A stretch of 64,000 nt of DNA. Origin: Siderastrea radians. Its lineage: Eukaryota > Cnidaria > Anthozoa > Scleractinia > Rhizangiidae. The stretch lies in assembly GCA_964017195.1 (NCBI GenBank), contig OZ024887.1:2966881-3030880 (forward strand), written 5' to 3'. Positions 1-11,054 of this stretch are shown in pieces; position 1 is the stretch's first letter; each line of letters starts with the position of its first letter. The translations under genes were made by a program, and so were the position numbers. The notes beneath the pieces were generated by a model. The model saw nothing but the letters and a program-made list of their open reading frames with translations, was not told where the DNA came from and did no database searches.

Positions 1-984
1 TTACTTCTTTTTAAGTAAATAACATGGGTCATTTGAGTCTCTCCGCCACCAAATAGAAGTCAAAATTTGGTGCCTTTTTTCAATGTGTCTGCCAACAATT
101 TAAAGTCGAAATTTGGTACCTTTTTAGAAAAAGTTTTTGAAAGCAGACAACTGTCGCGTCACGCCCCCGGGTGACGCCATAGACAGACTGAGATGTCTTC
201 TTTGAGTCCTTTGCCGGGGTCCTTTACTAAAATCCCTGGCAGAAAATGCCTTAGCATAAGCCTACTACGGATCTGTGAAAAGAGCAAACGATCCGGCACT
301 GTGTAAACGAAGTCATGTCATCAATGTCATCAACCTGAGCTTCAGTTAGCCTTTTGATTCCATGCTTTGGCAAAACAATCGAACGTTACGTTCGGAAAAA
401 CCTCTCCTAACCTCAGAAAAAGCTTCTGAAATTATCTTTCTTTCTTTTTATAGGTTTTGATTTTTCACACAAGGTTTCTGACATCCTCGACATTAGCTTC
501 TAAGAAGTTCATAATGCATTCTTAAACTTTATTGGAGAAAGCCTCCTTCTGGCGTGACACGTCTCTTGTCAGTCGATCTGCCCCTCCCCCCACACACCCA
601 TCTTAAACGGGCAATAAATAAGTTTAATGTTTCGCAAAAGTTGATGAAAAAAATTTGAGAATAACAACAAAAGGAACCAAACTTTTAATTTCTAACCTAG
701 GAGAGGCTTCGAAAAAAACTACGCTTACATAGTGAGCGGTTCTCTGCCAGGGATTTAGCAAAGTACCCTCATCTCAGTCTGTCTATGGCGTCACCCGGTG
801 GGGGGGGGGAGGGGGGACGGGACAGTGCTTCCAACAGACAGTAAAAAAAAATGGTTCCAAAAAAGGTACCAAATTCGACTTTAAATTGTTGGCAGACACA
901 TTGAAAAAAGGTACCAAATTTCGACTTCTATTTGGTGGCGGAGAGACTCAAATGACCCATGTTATTTCCTTAAAAACAAATAAA
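1..984. mobile_element. Foldback DNA element with long inverted arms
   Basis: The first ~440 bases reappear in reverse complement at about 685-984. The outer arm (an AACATGGGTCATTTGAGTC block near 22-40 and its complement near 946-964) is almost identical, and the inner arm matches again around GACAGACTGAGATG near 183 and CATCTCAGTCTGTC near 770. No ORF is present, so this is a non-autonomous foldback. The left end probably lies at or beyond the window edge, so no TSD can be read. The right arm also carries a poly-G run at about 801-818. Confidence 0.8.
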
Positions 985-1491
985 AACTTACCTTTTTCGA
1001 CCAAAAGAGTGTTTCTTACAAATATTGAAAAAAGGCACCATTATTTGGTTGGCTATCAGTAAAATACAGATGAAAATCGGCCACAGTTTGGAGATCAAAC
1101 ACCGATGTTGGGAAGAAAACTAGAATTGCCGGAAATTTTCACTGATTCTGTAGCGACCAAAATTGTCTTCTTCGCCAGCAACTCGGCGAGTAAATGACCA
1201 AGAAAAGCCACTTTATTACAGCAGAGTTAAACAAGGGAGAAATTACAACAGCGAAATTGTTGCAGAGTGTTTGATTTCTTAAGACGAGCAGGGAACTTTG
1301 TTGAAAAACTGAAGAAACTCGAACTTAATAAATCTTTGGCGTTGTGTTTACGATTTCTTTCACCGGCTTACTCTCAACGAATGATCCCAAAAGGTACAGA
1401 AAACTTTTCACATCAAAATATCAAGACATGACACAAAATAAAACACGGTAAAATTGAAGCGAACCGTTTAATAATAAGTGTCACATGTTTC
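985..1491. other. Unassigned AT-rich spacer
   Basis: I see no coding frame, no RNA gene and no clear repeat here. It separates the foldback element from the left arm of the large inverted pair. Confidence 0.5.
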
Positions 1492-2323
1492 TATGCTAGT
1501 CCGAAGGTGACAAAATATCCAGTTTACCATTCTTTTATGTCAAGTTACATTTTTATACATCAACTATTTTATATTCGTGTCATTTTGTCATATATTTATG
1601 TCAAAACAATTTCTTCTGTGTCAGTGTGATTTTTGCTATATCAAGCGATCTCTTATATGCATCAAATAAATCATTGTTTCATACATGAAGTGGTTAACAT
1701 TTTCATATCAAGTTGTGTGCACATTTTTATACATCAAGAAAGGGGAGATGAGCTTTTGATCAGAAGTACCATCAAGGAGAGGAGTCTGGCGACGAGTTAT
1801 CGGGGTTTATTCGAGAGTTCTTTGAAAAGCTTTTATTGATCCGGCAGCGTAACACTTGTTTGGAAGAAATAATGATGGTGACCAAGCAGAATTATTAGCT
1901 AGAAGGATGGAGCAATATGAGCAAACTTTACGAGTCATGTACCAGCGAATAACAGAATCGCGTTCCCACCAACCACCTACATGCTCTTCGTTTCGATTTA
2001 TTGCTAGCAGTTGATGGTTTCCATCGGAGAGATTTTAGAAAATTAGAGGGACTTTCCATTGATAACGGCAATGCTGAAGATGAGAGCGGAGCAACAGGGA
2101 CAGACGAAATTTTTGCTCTACGGTACCAAACGGCGTGCAGGCAGGCCAGCCTTCGTTATAACCTTACTGCACTTTGCGAAACGAAACGAAATGAAATGAA
2201 AATAAATGAAGACTAAAGTCAGCTAATGGTTCGGTGCATGTTGTGTTGTCAAAGATTTAGAGGAAAAGATCTGTACATTGCGAAACGAGCTCTTCTTAGA
2301 TTGCAGCGAACTTTAACCTATTT
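1492..2323 (+). repeat. Left arm of a ~13.9 kb inverted repeat pair
   Basis: From TATGCTAGTCCGAA at 1492 to about 2150 the sequence matches the reverse complement of about 14655-15349. The segment 2175-2323 instead matches the reverse complement of about 9100-9262. Together these show one old foldback element of roughly 3 kb, since split by at least four later insertions. The outer boundary is where similarity stops, not a proven end. The arms have diverged by substitutions and small indels; the right arm carries an extra ~55 bp AT-rich insert near 14930-14990. Confidence 0.75.
1857..2216 (+). pseudogene. Coding-like relic, copy 1 (unknown family)
   Basis: From about 1857 a frame reads LFGRNNDGDQAELLARRM and continues as a charged, helix-like stretch (EQYEQTLRVMYQRI). 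A small duplication near 1968-1980 shifts the frame. Further downstream a second frame (from about 2001) continues through NGNAEDESGATGTDEI to a stop at 2216. The copy at 14553-14928 on the other strand keeps the first part in frame where this one is broken, and is broken where this one is open. Two copies with complementary damage suggest an ancestral open frame. I do not recognise the family. It could be a captured host exon or part of a transposon protein. Confidence 0.4.
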
Positions 2324-2375
2324 CAAGTACCGGAAATAATAAATGAATATTAACATAACAATATATATCCCACAA
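2324..2375 (+). repeat. DIRS-like left inverted terminal repeat
   Basis: The first ~45 bases align, with a few mismatches and small gaps, to the reverse complement of 8088-8133. The conserved core is ATGAATAT...ACATAACAAT. Confidence 0.7.
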
Positions 2376-2479
2376 TTCTCTACGCTGTATATATTATCAT
2401 GTTTTCTTCTATTGTGCACATTTCTCCTACGACATCACTTGAAGTAGGAACGAAGTCATTACTCTGTTAGCACCGCGTC

Positions 2480-2845
2480 ATGGCCCAACCGCCGCAAATC
2501 CAACGGCCTTTGCAAGTTAGAGCTCAAGATATTTTAGCAAACGCCCAAGCAGAATTGCCTGTTCCTCAAGGTCCTCCACCGGCGGTTGCCGTTCCTGCTC
2601 CGGGTCCTGCACACGTGGCCGAACCAGAAGTTGCTGAAATTGCTGAAGTTGCTGGACCTCATGCAGTCCCTGACCCTCCACTTGAGGTAGAACAACCGTT
2701 TTCCTTTCTTCCCGTTTCATTTACTGGTTTTAGCTTATTTTTGCTCTTACGTCTGTTTTTGAGACGTATGCCACTCGAGTGCGGCGTGTTATTTAATGCG
2801 AGTGATGCCGCTCGAGTGCGAGCGATGCCAGTCGAGAGCGACTGA
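2480..2845 (+). CDS. Short Pro/Ala-rich ORF at gag position of DIRS-like element
   Basis: This ATG-started ORF of 121 codons begins MAQPPQIQRPLQVRAQDIL and is rich in Pro, Ala, Val and Glu up to residue ~75, then becomes hydrophobic and ends inside the tandem repeats that start near 2763. It lies where DIRS elements keep gag, but it is far shorter than a usual gag and has no zinc knuckle. It may be the 5' remnant of a gag ORF cut off by repeat expansion. Function is not shown by the sequence. Confidence 0.35.
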   Translation: MAQPPQIQRPLQVRAQDILANAQAELPVPQGPPPAVAVPAPGPAHVAEPEVAEIAEVAGPHAVPDPPLEVEQPFSFLPVSFTGFSLFLLLRLFLRRMPLECGVLFNASDAARVRAMPVESD

Positions 2846-3105
2846 AGGAAAGCTTGTTACTCGACCATGTGAAATGCAGTTTGCTAGTCGAGGGTTATTT
2901 AACCACTCCGGTGTTTTGTGAGTGATGCCACTCGAGTGCGAGTGATGCCAGTCGAGAGCGACTGAAGAAAAGCTTGTTACTCGACCATGAAAATGCAGTT
3001 TGCTAGTCGAGCGTTATTTAACCACTCCGGTGTTTTGTGAGTGATGCCACTCGAGTGCGAGTGATGCTCTCGAGAGCTACTGAGAGCTTTACGAGTGAAT
3101 GAAAA
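2763..3105 (+). repeat. Tandem repeat, ~120 bp period, XhoI-site rich
   Basis: The block GAGTGATGCCACTCGAGTGC starts near 2798 (as a variant), 2919 and 3039, giving about 2.6 units of ~120 bp. Each unit also has AAGCTTGTTACTCGACCATG and the TTATTTAACCACTCCGG block. CTCGAG and its variants recur, so each unit holds several short palindromes. The array lies inside the DIRS-like element between the gag-like ORF and RT. Confidence 0.85.
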
Positions 3106-4251
3106 TCCTGTTGCAAACAAATGCTGGTCGGAATTTCGACATGTCACTTGAATGCAATTGAATGCAATTTACCGGTTAGGCACGACTGATCGGACAATTT
3201 TTTGCCGCTCGAGCGCGAGTGAAAATCTTGAACTTATGTTGTTCAAATATGTTTTTTTTTTGGTGTTTTTGTAAAACGCCTCTAACGCGGTAGTGTATGT
3301 TATATTCTACAAGTGTGGCTAAAGGTTTTTTGCTCTCTGTAAAACATGGTTTGCTCGTTTGCTTTTTTAAAACATCTCATTTTGCCACACGCTGGGAAAG
3401 CTGCTGGTTGTTTGTGCAGTTTATCAAGTTTTATTTTCCCTCTTAATAGGGCCAACGGGCCATAACGTGCTTTGCACGTTGTTATTTATTTATTCATTTC
3501 CCGTACAGCAAACACGGCAGTTTGTTTGTGAATTTTTTCTCACCTTATGCAAATCACGTTTTCACTTATTTTTTGTTCGGTTTCTCTTTCTAGCTTTCGT
3601 TTGTAATTTCTTTTGGCGCGCGAGGCCGCCAATTTTCGGATATCGTTTCCGCTTGTGTTAGTGTTTTGGAAATATGTCAACAGTTTTGACGGCTTTGTGC
3701 CAGCTCCCTCGTTTAGTGCGTTCGGGAGATGTTATTTACCTAGTAGGCAGAGTGTTTTATTATTTTGTGGGCAGATTTGTGTGCTTATCCTTTTCTTACC
3801 TGGTTTCCTTTTTTGTTTTAGCAAAATAAGCCATAATTTCCATTAAATATTGTCAACTCATGCTGAATCGAGTTATAATAAAGTGTTTTTTGTTGTTGTT
3901 TAGTTTTTGTTAGCGTTTGTTCTCCCTTCTTTTGTTTTTCTTGTTTGCGGCTTTTTTCGTTTCCCTTTCCTTTTGTTACCAGTTGAGTTGGATTGTCGCT
4001 TGAAACAGGGGTACAACTCTCCTCCCGGTTTATCTGGGTCAAGCTGTCTTTCCTCCTCCTCTGGTGGCCACTATTTTGTTTTTTACTTTACATTTTCGCC
4101 TTTTCTTTCTACTTGGGTTTTTATTCCAGCATTTTTCTGTTTTGCCCTGTAGAATCAAGCAAAACCGCTCACGCCTCGTGCCGGGCACAGTACATTTGAT
4201 CCCACTCCCTGTGTTGCTGTCTTCTAGTCTAGAGTCAATGAGTGGGTAACC
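3106..4251. other. T-rich internal region of DIRS-like element without clear ORF
   Basis: This stretch has strong T bias on the + strand and only short frames, none resembling a known domain. It may be the remains of a gag ORF or an untranslated leader. The base composition differs from the RT region that follows. Confidence 0.5.
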
Positions 4252-6421
4252 ATGGATATGTGGCCACTAGAGTCTGAGGTGGAAATGACAGCCCCTTGTT
4301 TCGATTTTGGCTTTGTTAAGAGTATCTGTTCCGGGAAGATTGTCCCTGACATTACGACCCTCCGTTTCCGCAACCCTGATGTTTTCATTGCTGGTCAGCT
4401 TCACCTTCACAGCGAAGTCTGGGAGAAAATTGCGAGTCTCAGTACCTATGACCGCGCGGATGAAGTCCTTGACTGGATTAAGAATAAAGTCTCTCTCTTC
4501 AAGTTTTTTCGGCCGTTCAAAGGACATTTTAAGGGACGCGCTTATGACTCTGTTATTCCCCCCCGCATTGAATTTGATAATAACAAATCTTGTAATAATT
4601 TTGTTGATTTTATTGTCAACACGTTGCTTGAAAGGGTGTGTAGTGGCGCTATATCAGTCTTAGGGAGGGTTGGTGAGGTGGACCCTCCACATCTCGTCAT
4701 GCCTTTGACTGTTGAACCGACAAAACCTCGCCTTTGTCACGATAACCGCTTTCTGAACCTTTGGATGGTTGACCGCCCTTTTCGTTTGGACAACTTATCG
4801 CAATTACCCAGATACCTCACAAAAGGATGTTACCAGACAACGCTGGACGATAAATCTGGCTATGATCATATTCTTTTGGATGTGTCTAGTCGTACTTTCT
4901 TTGGCATTAGGTGGAGAGGATGGTATTTTGTTTCCAACACCATTCCTTTTGGTTGGAAAATTTCTGCCTATGTTTATCATTCTACAGGTCTCCTAGTATC
5001 GCATTTTTGCGTTCAATAGGAGTACCATGTTCTTTGTATATTGACGATAGGCACAATGGTGAGTTGCAATCCAAAACCTCCTACCCTTCGGCGAGTACTT
5101 TAGCTACCCCTTCTGACGAAACACGTCTTGAAGCTTCCAAGGCTGCGGTTTTTCCTTGCTGCATATACCCTCACTTCTCTTGGGTACACCCTTGGACTAA
5201 AAAAGTGTGTTTTCACCCCGCAAAAAAGAATAAAATACCTCGGTTTTATCTCTGTTTCTGACCTAGAAGCTTTTTACTTACCTCCCGATAAGCAAACCAG
5301 TTTTCTTGCTTTGGTAAACTCAATTTTCTGTGGGAGTTGCGTTTCGACTGTCACCCTTCAGCGTCTCGCGGGTAAATGTATTTCTTTTCGCCTTGCAGTA
5401 CAGGATTCTCGCCTTTATACCAATGAGATGAACCTTCGCTATTAGCAAGGGTTCAAAATCCTCTAAGCCTATTCGCATCTCGCCTCCGCTCAGAGCTGAA
5501 GCGCAGCATTGGGCAGATCCTTCAGTTGTCGCTAGAATTGGAAAGTGGCGCGACGAGCGACACCTCCAGTTCGTTGTTTATTCAGACGCGTCCTCTTTTG
5601 CTTGGGGAGGACTTTTTCCCCGAAAAAGTCATGTCAGTGTTTCCGACTATTGGACGCCTTCTACAGCGGTGTTAGATATTGCCACTAAAGAAACCAAGGC
5701 CCTTACCAACACTCTTCTTTCTTTTCGTGATGATCTTCGTGACGCTAGGGTTGATGCTTATGTGGACAACCTATCCCTTGTTCAGGCCTGGCAGTCTCAA
5801 GCTGCCCGATCGAGCCTTTTTTCTGACGCGCTAAAGCGGTTAGCGGAAGTGGTCCTAGACCTTTATGTGCACCTTTCAGTTATCCATATCCCCTCGAGTG
5901 TTAATCCTGCTGATCAGCCTTCACGTCGTTTTTCTCCTGCTGACAGTAAGTTAGCTTTTCATTTGTGGCAGCGCCTTCAATCACACCCTTCTTTTGGCGG
6001 TTTACATGGTCATTCTGTCGATCTTATGGCTTTGGACTCAAACTCTCAAAGTGATCTCAATGGGGTTTCCTTGCCTCATTTTACACCGTATCCTACCCCC
6101 TGTTCCTCTGGCGTGGATTTCTTTGCGCAAAATTTTGACCACCCGGATCGTAGTTCCATCTTAAGTAACCCGTATATTTTTCCTCCTATACTTTTGATTG
6201 GGCAAGTTTTTAATCATCTGCGGGCTAATCATTTGCGATGCACTATTGTTGTCCCCGATGTTCACCCTAGACGATACTGGTGGCCAATTCTATTTCACTC
6301 GGCTTTCGCTTCTCTTAAGCTTTCTTGCAAAGGGGAACAAGGCGCGCTTCTTACGCCTTCTCCACATGGTTTCTCAGACTCGTTTAAACTGCCATGGGAC
6401 CTCTGGGCTTTCAGAATTTAA
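4252..6421 (+). pseudogene. DIRS-type reverse transcriptase / RNase H, frameshifted
   Basis: The polyprotein would copy element RNA into DNA. The first frame starts at the ATG at 4252 in a good context (ACCATGG) and runs to 5019. It contains an RT palm block (TKPRLCHDNRFLNLW, then TLDDKSGYDHILL). The active-site block LYIDD lies in another frame at 5034-5048, so a frameshift occurs between about 4950 and 5020. The frame shifts again near 5130-5260 and once more before 5669. The RNase H part includes the VDNLSLVQAWQSQ and HIPSSVNPADQPSR blocks (about 5760-5930). The part after RNase H ends in a DIRS-like conserved stretch around IVVPDVHPRRYWWP. At least three frameshifts mean this copy cannot give a full protein. 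Confidence 0.85.
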
Positions 6422-6647
6422 GACATTTGTTGCGCCTTTTGTTATATATTTGTTGTTTGCGAACATATACTTATCAAAATGATCTGTACATCCGCTAGAA
6501 CAGTTTTTTGTTTTTGATAGTCAATTATAGATTGTATTTGTTCTATAGAATGTTTGGTAACTTTTTTCTTAACTTTGTAATGATCGAAGTGACAATAAAT
6601 TTTGTTCATTTATTTTTTGTTTTCTTTCTTCGTTTTCCCTTCAGCCT

Positions 6648-7950
6648 TTGCCAACGGCCCCTAAACTTTTTTGCCAGTCAGTCTCTTGTCCTCGCTGTGA
6701 ATATGCCAATGACGCCACTTTCCGTTACTGTCAGAATTGTGGTTACAAGAGGAAAATCCTAACCGTTGGCCATACCCAAAGGACTGACGTTACTCTGGAC
6801 GTCTCTGCTCTTGATAACCGCCTTTCACAAATCGCGAGCCTATCTGCTAACACGTCCTACTCAAAAGCAAAAGTCGTCCCTTCAAAGGAATTGGAGTTTT
6901 TCTTAGCCTCCCTTCCTTTCCCAAAGGATATTTCCACTGTTACTCCTCGCGAGCTATGTCGTTTTTTGATATGGAAAGATCAAAGGGGAAGACAAAAGTT
7001 CATTACGCCGGTTGTCAATTCTACGCACGCAAAGGTTCCTTTCCCTGTCCATGTCCAACGCGTCTGGCTTTTGGCACCGTGGACTCCTTGATTGGAAAGT
7101 TGCGTACAATTTTTAATGAAGTCGGCAGGAGAGGAGAATGGGACCCGAGACTTCTGCTGGGGAATCCGGCTACCGATCTTTCACTAAAGCAATACCTTAA
7201 GTGTGTTACCGCAGAACAGTTGCAAGCTCAAGCAACACCCAAACAAGCCACTCCTTTTTTCGTTAATGATCTTTTACAGTTAAGTCACCTCATCGATCGT
7301 AAATTGCGGTCAGAGGATTTAACTCCGATTACGTGTTTGTTTTATTAAGAGACCAGGCCTTTTTCAAAACACTCTTTTTCAGTGGAGATAGACCCGGCGA
7401 TCTCAGTCAGGTTAAGACTCCGGAAATTCTCCGCTTCCCGGATAATAGCGGTTTACTATTCAACCATATTTGGGGGAAGACTCTACGTGATGGTTCTTCG
7501 AACCTTTTTGCCATTCGTCGCAACCAGAATGCCGATATATGCCCTGTTAAAGCAATTGACCTTTACGTAACCTTTGCAAAGGGTATAGGTATTGACATTA
7601 CAAGCGGTTTTTTATTCCGCCCTATTACCCCAGATGGGGGGATTGTTGATAGACCTTTTTCATCCTCGGCGGCAGATTCTCGCTTCAGAGTCTACCTTGA
7701 CGAAGGAAACCTTGCACAAGCAGCAACACTTCACGGTTTTAGATCGGGTTGCGCTATCACCCTCGCCCTTGCGGGCGCGGGACTGCAGGATGTTATGGGA
7801 CACGTTGGCTGGCGCCACCGCTCTACTGCGACCTATTATATGCAGTTATCAAAAGTAATGTCCACCAATTCTCCTTCCACGACCCTTTCTGGTCGAGAAG
7901 TAAACATTGCAGATCCAGGGGTTTTGTATCAGAATTGTGATAGCCTTTAA
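6648..7950 (+). pseudogene. Tyrosine recombinase of DIRS-like element, frameshifted
   Basis: The protein would integrate circular cDNA. The N-terminal part has a four-cysteine zinc-ribbon-like motif (CPRCEYANDATFRYCQNC, about 6690-6745). The core continues in a second frame from about 6956 and in a third from 7333. The last frame has the recombinase signature: an Arg in GDRPGDL, an HGFR box (HxxR), then GHVGWRHRS and a Tyr (TYYMQ), the usual R-H-R-H/W-Y set. Two frameshifts, near 6960-7090 and 7330-7350, break the gene. The frames are adjacent and collinear, so this is a single decayed ORF and not three genes. Confidence 0.85.
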
Positions 7951-8084
7951 GATTTTATTCCAGCCTTCCCGCGGTAGTTTTGGAGAATGGGAGAATAAAC
8001 TCATTTTTGGCTAGGTTTTCTTCTTTCCCATCTCTGTGTCCATTACCCAGAGTCGAACGGTTGGATTTTGCAACCCATTTTCAC

Positions 8085-8133
8085 CCTTCCATATCTCATT
8101 GTTATGTATATTCATGTGTATTGTAGGTACTTG
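8085..8133 (-). repeat. DIRS-like right inverted terminal repeat
   Basis: This is the reverse complement partner of the left end, with ATTGTTATGTATATTCAT near 8099 and GGTACTTG at 8126-8133. About 150 bases separate it from the recombinase stop, as expected for the short 3' region of DIRS elements. Confidence 0.7.
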
Positions 8134-8143
8134 GAATATGTTA

Positions 8144-9263
8144 CTATTTCACTACATTCATTTACGCTTTTCTTAAATATTCCTCGCTGCAATTGTGAAT
8201 TCTGAACAAAAAGCAGCGAGCCAAGAGGTCAAATATACTCCGTTTCGCAAATTACAGATCTGTATTTTGCGAAGCGTGATCTTCTCAGATCACGGAGAAC
8301 TTTAACCTGTTTCATTACATACGTTAACACTCTCCGTAAACATTCCTCGCTGCAATGATGAATTCTGAACAAAACGCGGTGAGCCAAGAGGTCAGAAATA
8401 CACCGTTTCGCAAATTACAAATCTGTATTTTGATCCTAATTGTGAGACACTGAGCCAACATTCTGCCGTTTGTTGCGGTGCGGATCTTGTGTGACTTGAT
8501 TGGGTTAAAAGAACATACCGCAGTGAACGTGCGAGCTGGATGAAATAGCGTAGCGTGACAACAGTCCGCTGTCAACCTGAAAACAATGCACACGCCTGAT
8601 AACATTGCGTGACGACTGTTTTTTCCATTGACCTCTTACCGAAATGGCAAGTTTTCGGCAATGCTCGTAAGAATTTGGACGTGTTTGGATATGGCAGGTT
8701 GGTCTTCGAACACGATCAAAATCTCAGTTTCGAGGTATCCTACATCCATTTTTAACGGACACTTAACGAAGACCCTACTCGAAAACGAAGACCGTCGATC
8801 AGTGTTCATCTGTTTACATTGCTGCCGTAATTTGCGAAAAGGAGTATTTCTGACCTCTTGGCTCGCCGCTTTTTGTTCAGAATTCATCATTACGGCGAGG
8901 AATGTTAATGGAAGCGTCAACGAATGTAATGAAATAGGTGAAAGTTCTCTGCGATCTGAGAAGAGTTCGTTTCGCAGAACACAGATCTGTAATTTGCGAA
9001 ACGGAGTAAATTAGACCTCTTGGCTCGCCGCTTTTTGTTCAGAATTCATCATTGCAGCGAGGAATATTAATGGCGGCGTTAACGAATGTAAAAAAATAGG
9101 TTAAAGTTCGCTGCAATCTGAGGAGAGCTCGTTTCGCAGAATACAGATCTTTGGATTTAAAAACTCTGCATTTCCGGTGTTTATTCCTCTAATTTTTTGA
9201 CAACACAACGCGTACCAAACCATTAGCTGACTTTAGTCTTCATTTATTTTCATTTCGTTTCGC
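8144..9263. repeat. Inner part of the old foldback, with repeated subterminal units in both orientations
   Basis: A unit of ~95-170 bp containing CCTCGCTGCAAT, GAATTCTGAACAAAA, GAGCCAAGAGGTC and CAGATCTGTATTTTGCGAA occurs near 8180-8330 and 8340-8440 in + orientation, and near 8825-8990 and 8955-9150 in - orientation. A further partial unit lies at 2262-2323, before the DIRS insertion. The centre (about 8445-8820) is unique. No coding frame is convincing. Confidence 0.75.
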
Positions 9264-11028
9264 CACAGGCATCCCAAGCAAAGGTTGAGAGCTGCGCATA
9301 AATTAGACTGTTTTTTCCACGGTATGCATAATAATGACATCGGCACGCTATGCATAATAATGACATCAGCAACATTTGAGAGTTTGTATGGAAATGTCAT
9401 ACAAAACGTCTCAAATTGCGACAAATCAGAAAGAAGTCGGAATAAAAATGATTTGCCTTATTTCATTGTTGTATTGGTCATTATTTGAGAGCTTCCTGGG
9501 CTGGTTGAAAGCTTTTTGGGTGAGAAATTGAGGTTTATATTTTTCATGTTTACTGAACGTTTAGAATTAATTAAAGGCAGGAAACAGTTTCACACTGCAC
9601 CTCACTTGAGGTTCGATAAATGCCATCACAATAAACGAATCGCCCTAAAACTTCAAAGTTGTATTCTTGGGTCTTGCGCATACCTCTGTTCTTTCTCATG
9701 GGTTCCAGATCCTATTTTAAGCCATCGAAGATCCCTCTTAAATACGAAACTCGCCTTTCCTGGTATGCGTTTTCATTTGAAGTGCACACATGAATCATTG
9801 CGAGCCGCGATTCGACGACAAAATTGTCCTCAGCCGGGGAGAGGCTGAGTGAGATTGTCGACAAACAAACACGACACTGCGGAGTCCAGAGAGGTCGGTT
9901 TGACGGAAATAGAGAAATATTAGAACGGCCGTGAAATTCACTCGCCTCACTTGACTTGGAAAACCATAATTTTGTTTTAGGGGCGAACGAAGAACTATCT
10001 TTTGCTGCACTCTAATCAATCCATTCGATGATTTTATGCCGAGTATTTGGCGCAAGTGATCCTGCTCACTGCCCGCAAATCAACCTCATTATTTAATTCC
10101 GATATATAGGGTTGTCTTGCCCTAAAAATAAGATTGCTGTCACCCTGAAAATACCCACCACAATTTCCATTCCTTTGAAAACCGGTGCAATTTTTTTCTC
10201 ATTGGAAACTGCTCCTCGTCTCTGCTCTCAGTCTAAATTTCGACAACATTTTTTTTTGCGGTAAACAGGTAAATGTGACAGAACAAATCACTATGCTAAT
10301 ATATTGTCGCACGAAGACATTAAAGCGTGCTCGTGGCGTCAAGTGAGGCAACTAAATTTCACGGGCGTGCTGATAGTTTTCTATTTCCGTCAAACCGACC
10401 TCTCTGGACTCCGCAGTGTCGCCTTCTGCTTGTGGACAATCTCGCTCAGCCTCTCCCCAGCCGAGGGACATTTTGTCGTCGAAACGCGGCTCGCAATGAT
10501 TCATGTGTGCACTTCAAATGAAAACGCATACCAGGAAAGGCGAGTTTCGTATTTAGGAGGGGTTTTCGACGGCTTAAAATAGGATCTGAAAGCCACGAGA
10601 AAGAACAGAGGTATGCGCAAGACCCAAGAATACGCCTTTGAAGTTTTAGGGCGATTCGTTTATTGTGATGGCATTTATCGAACCTCAAGTGAGGTGCAGT
10701 GTGAAACTGTTTCCTGCCTTTAATTAACTCTAAAGATTCAGCAAACATGAAAAATAAAAACCTTAATTTCTCGCCCAAAAAGCTTCAAACCAGCCCAGGA
10801 AGCCCTCAGATAATGACCAATACAACAATGAAATCAGGCAAATCATTTTTATTTCGACTTCTTTCTGATTTGCGGCAATTTGAGACGTTTTGTATAATTT
10901 TCATACAACCTCTTAAATGTTGCCGATGTCGTTATTATGCATAGCGTGCCGATGTCATTATTACGCATAGCGTGGAAAAAACAGTCTAATTTATGCGCAG
11001 CTCTCAACCTTACCTTGGGCTGCCTGTG
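9264..11028. mobile_element. Non-autonomous element with ~700 bp inverted arms and a 7-bp TSD
   Basis: The ends are CACAGGC and GCCTGTG. They are flanked by GTTTCGC at 9257-9263 and again at 11029-11035, a 7-bp direct duplication. The arms (about 9264-9970 and 10325-11028) are near-complete reverse complements, so each strand shows a mirrored ~110-codon open frame that is a by-product of the symmetry. The outer arm carries TATGCATAATAATGACATC-like repeats. The centre (9970-10325) has no ORF. Superfamily is uncertain: hAT and several others give TSDs close to this length. Confidence 0.85.
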
Positions 11029-11054
11029 GTTTCGCCAAAAAACATAAGCCTAAC

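Larger units (their letters stand above)
2324..8143 (+). mobile_element. DIRS-like tyrosine-recombinase retrotransposon
   Basis: The element encodes, in order, a short Pro/Ala-rich ORF, an RT-RNase H region and a tyrosine recombinase, which is the DIRS arrangement. Its ends are inverted: CAAGTACC at 2324 pairs with GGTACTTG at 8126-8133, and ATGAATATTAACATAACAAT at 2342 pairs with the complement of a near-identical block at 8094-8116. Inverted ends plus a tyrosine recombinase instead of an integrase are established DIRS traits. The 8-mer CTATTTCA occurs at both junctions (2318-2325 and 8144-8151); DIRS insertion normally gives no long TSD, so this may be chance. Several frameshifts make this copy inactive. 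It sits inside the repeat unit of the older foldback. Confidence 0.85.

Noticed and set aside
2318..8151. CTATTTCA as a true TSD of the DIRS-like element
   Set aside because: The left copy overlaps the inverted terminal repeat and DIRS integration is not known to give 8-bp duplications; chance or host-repeat similarity is as likely.
9516..10778. Two ~110-codon frames, one per strand, nearly identical in protein
   Set aside because: They are the two arms of one inverted repeat, so the similarity follows from DNA symmetry and does not indicate two genes. Coding constraint is left as a test in the findings.
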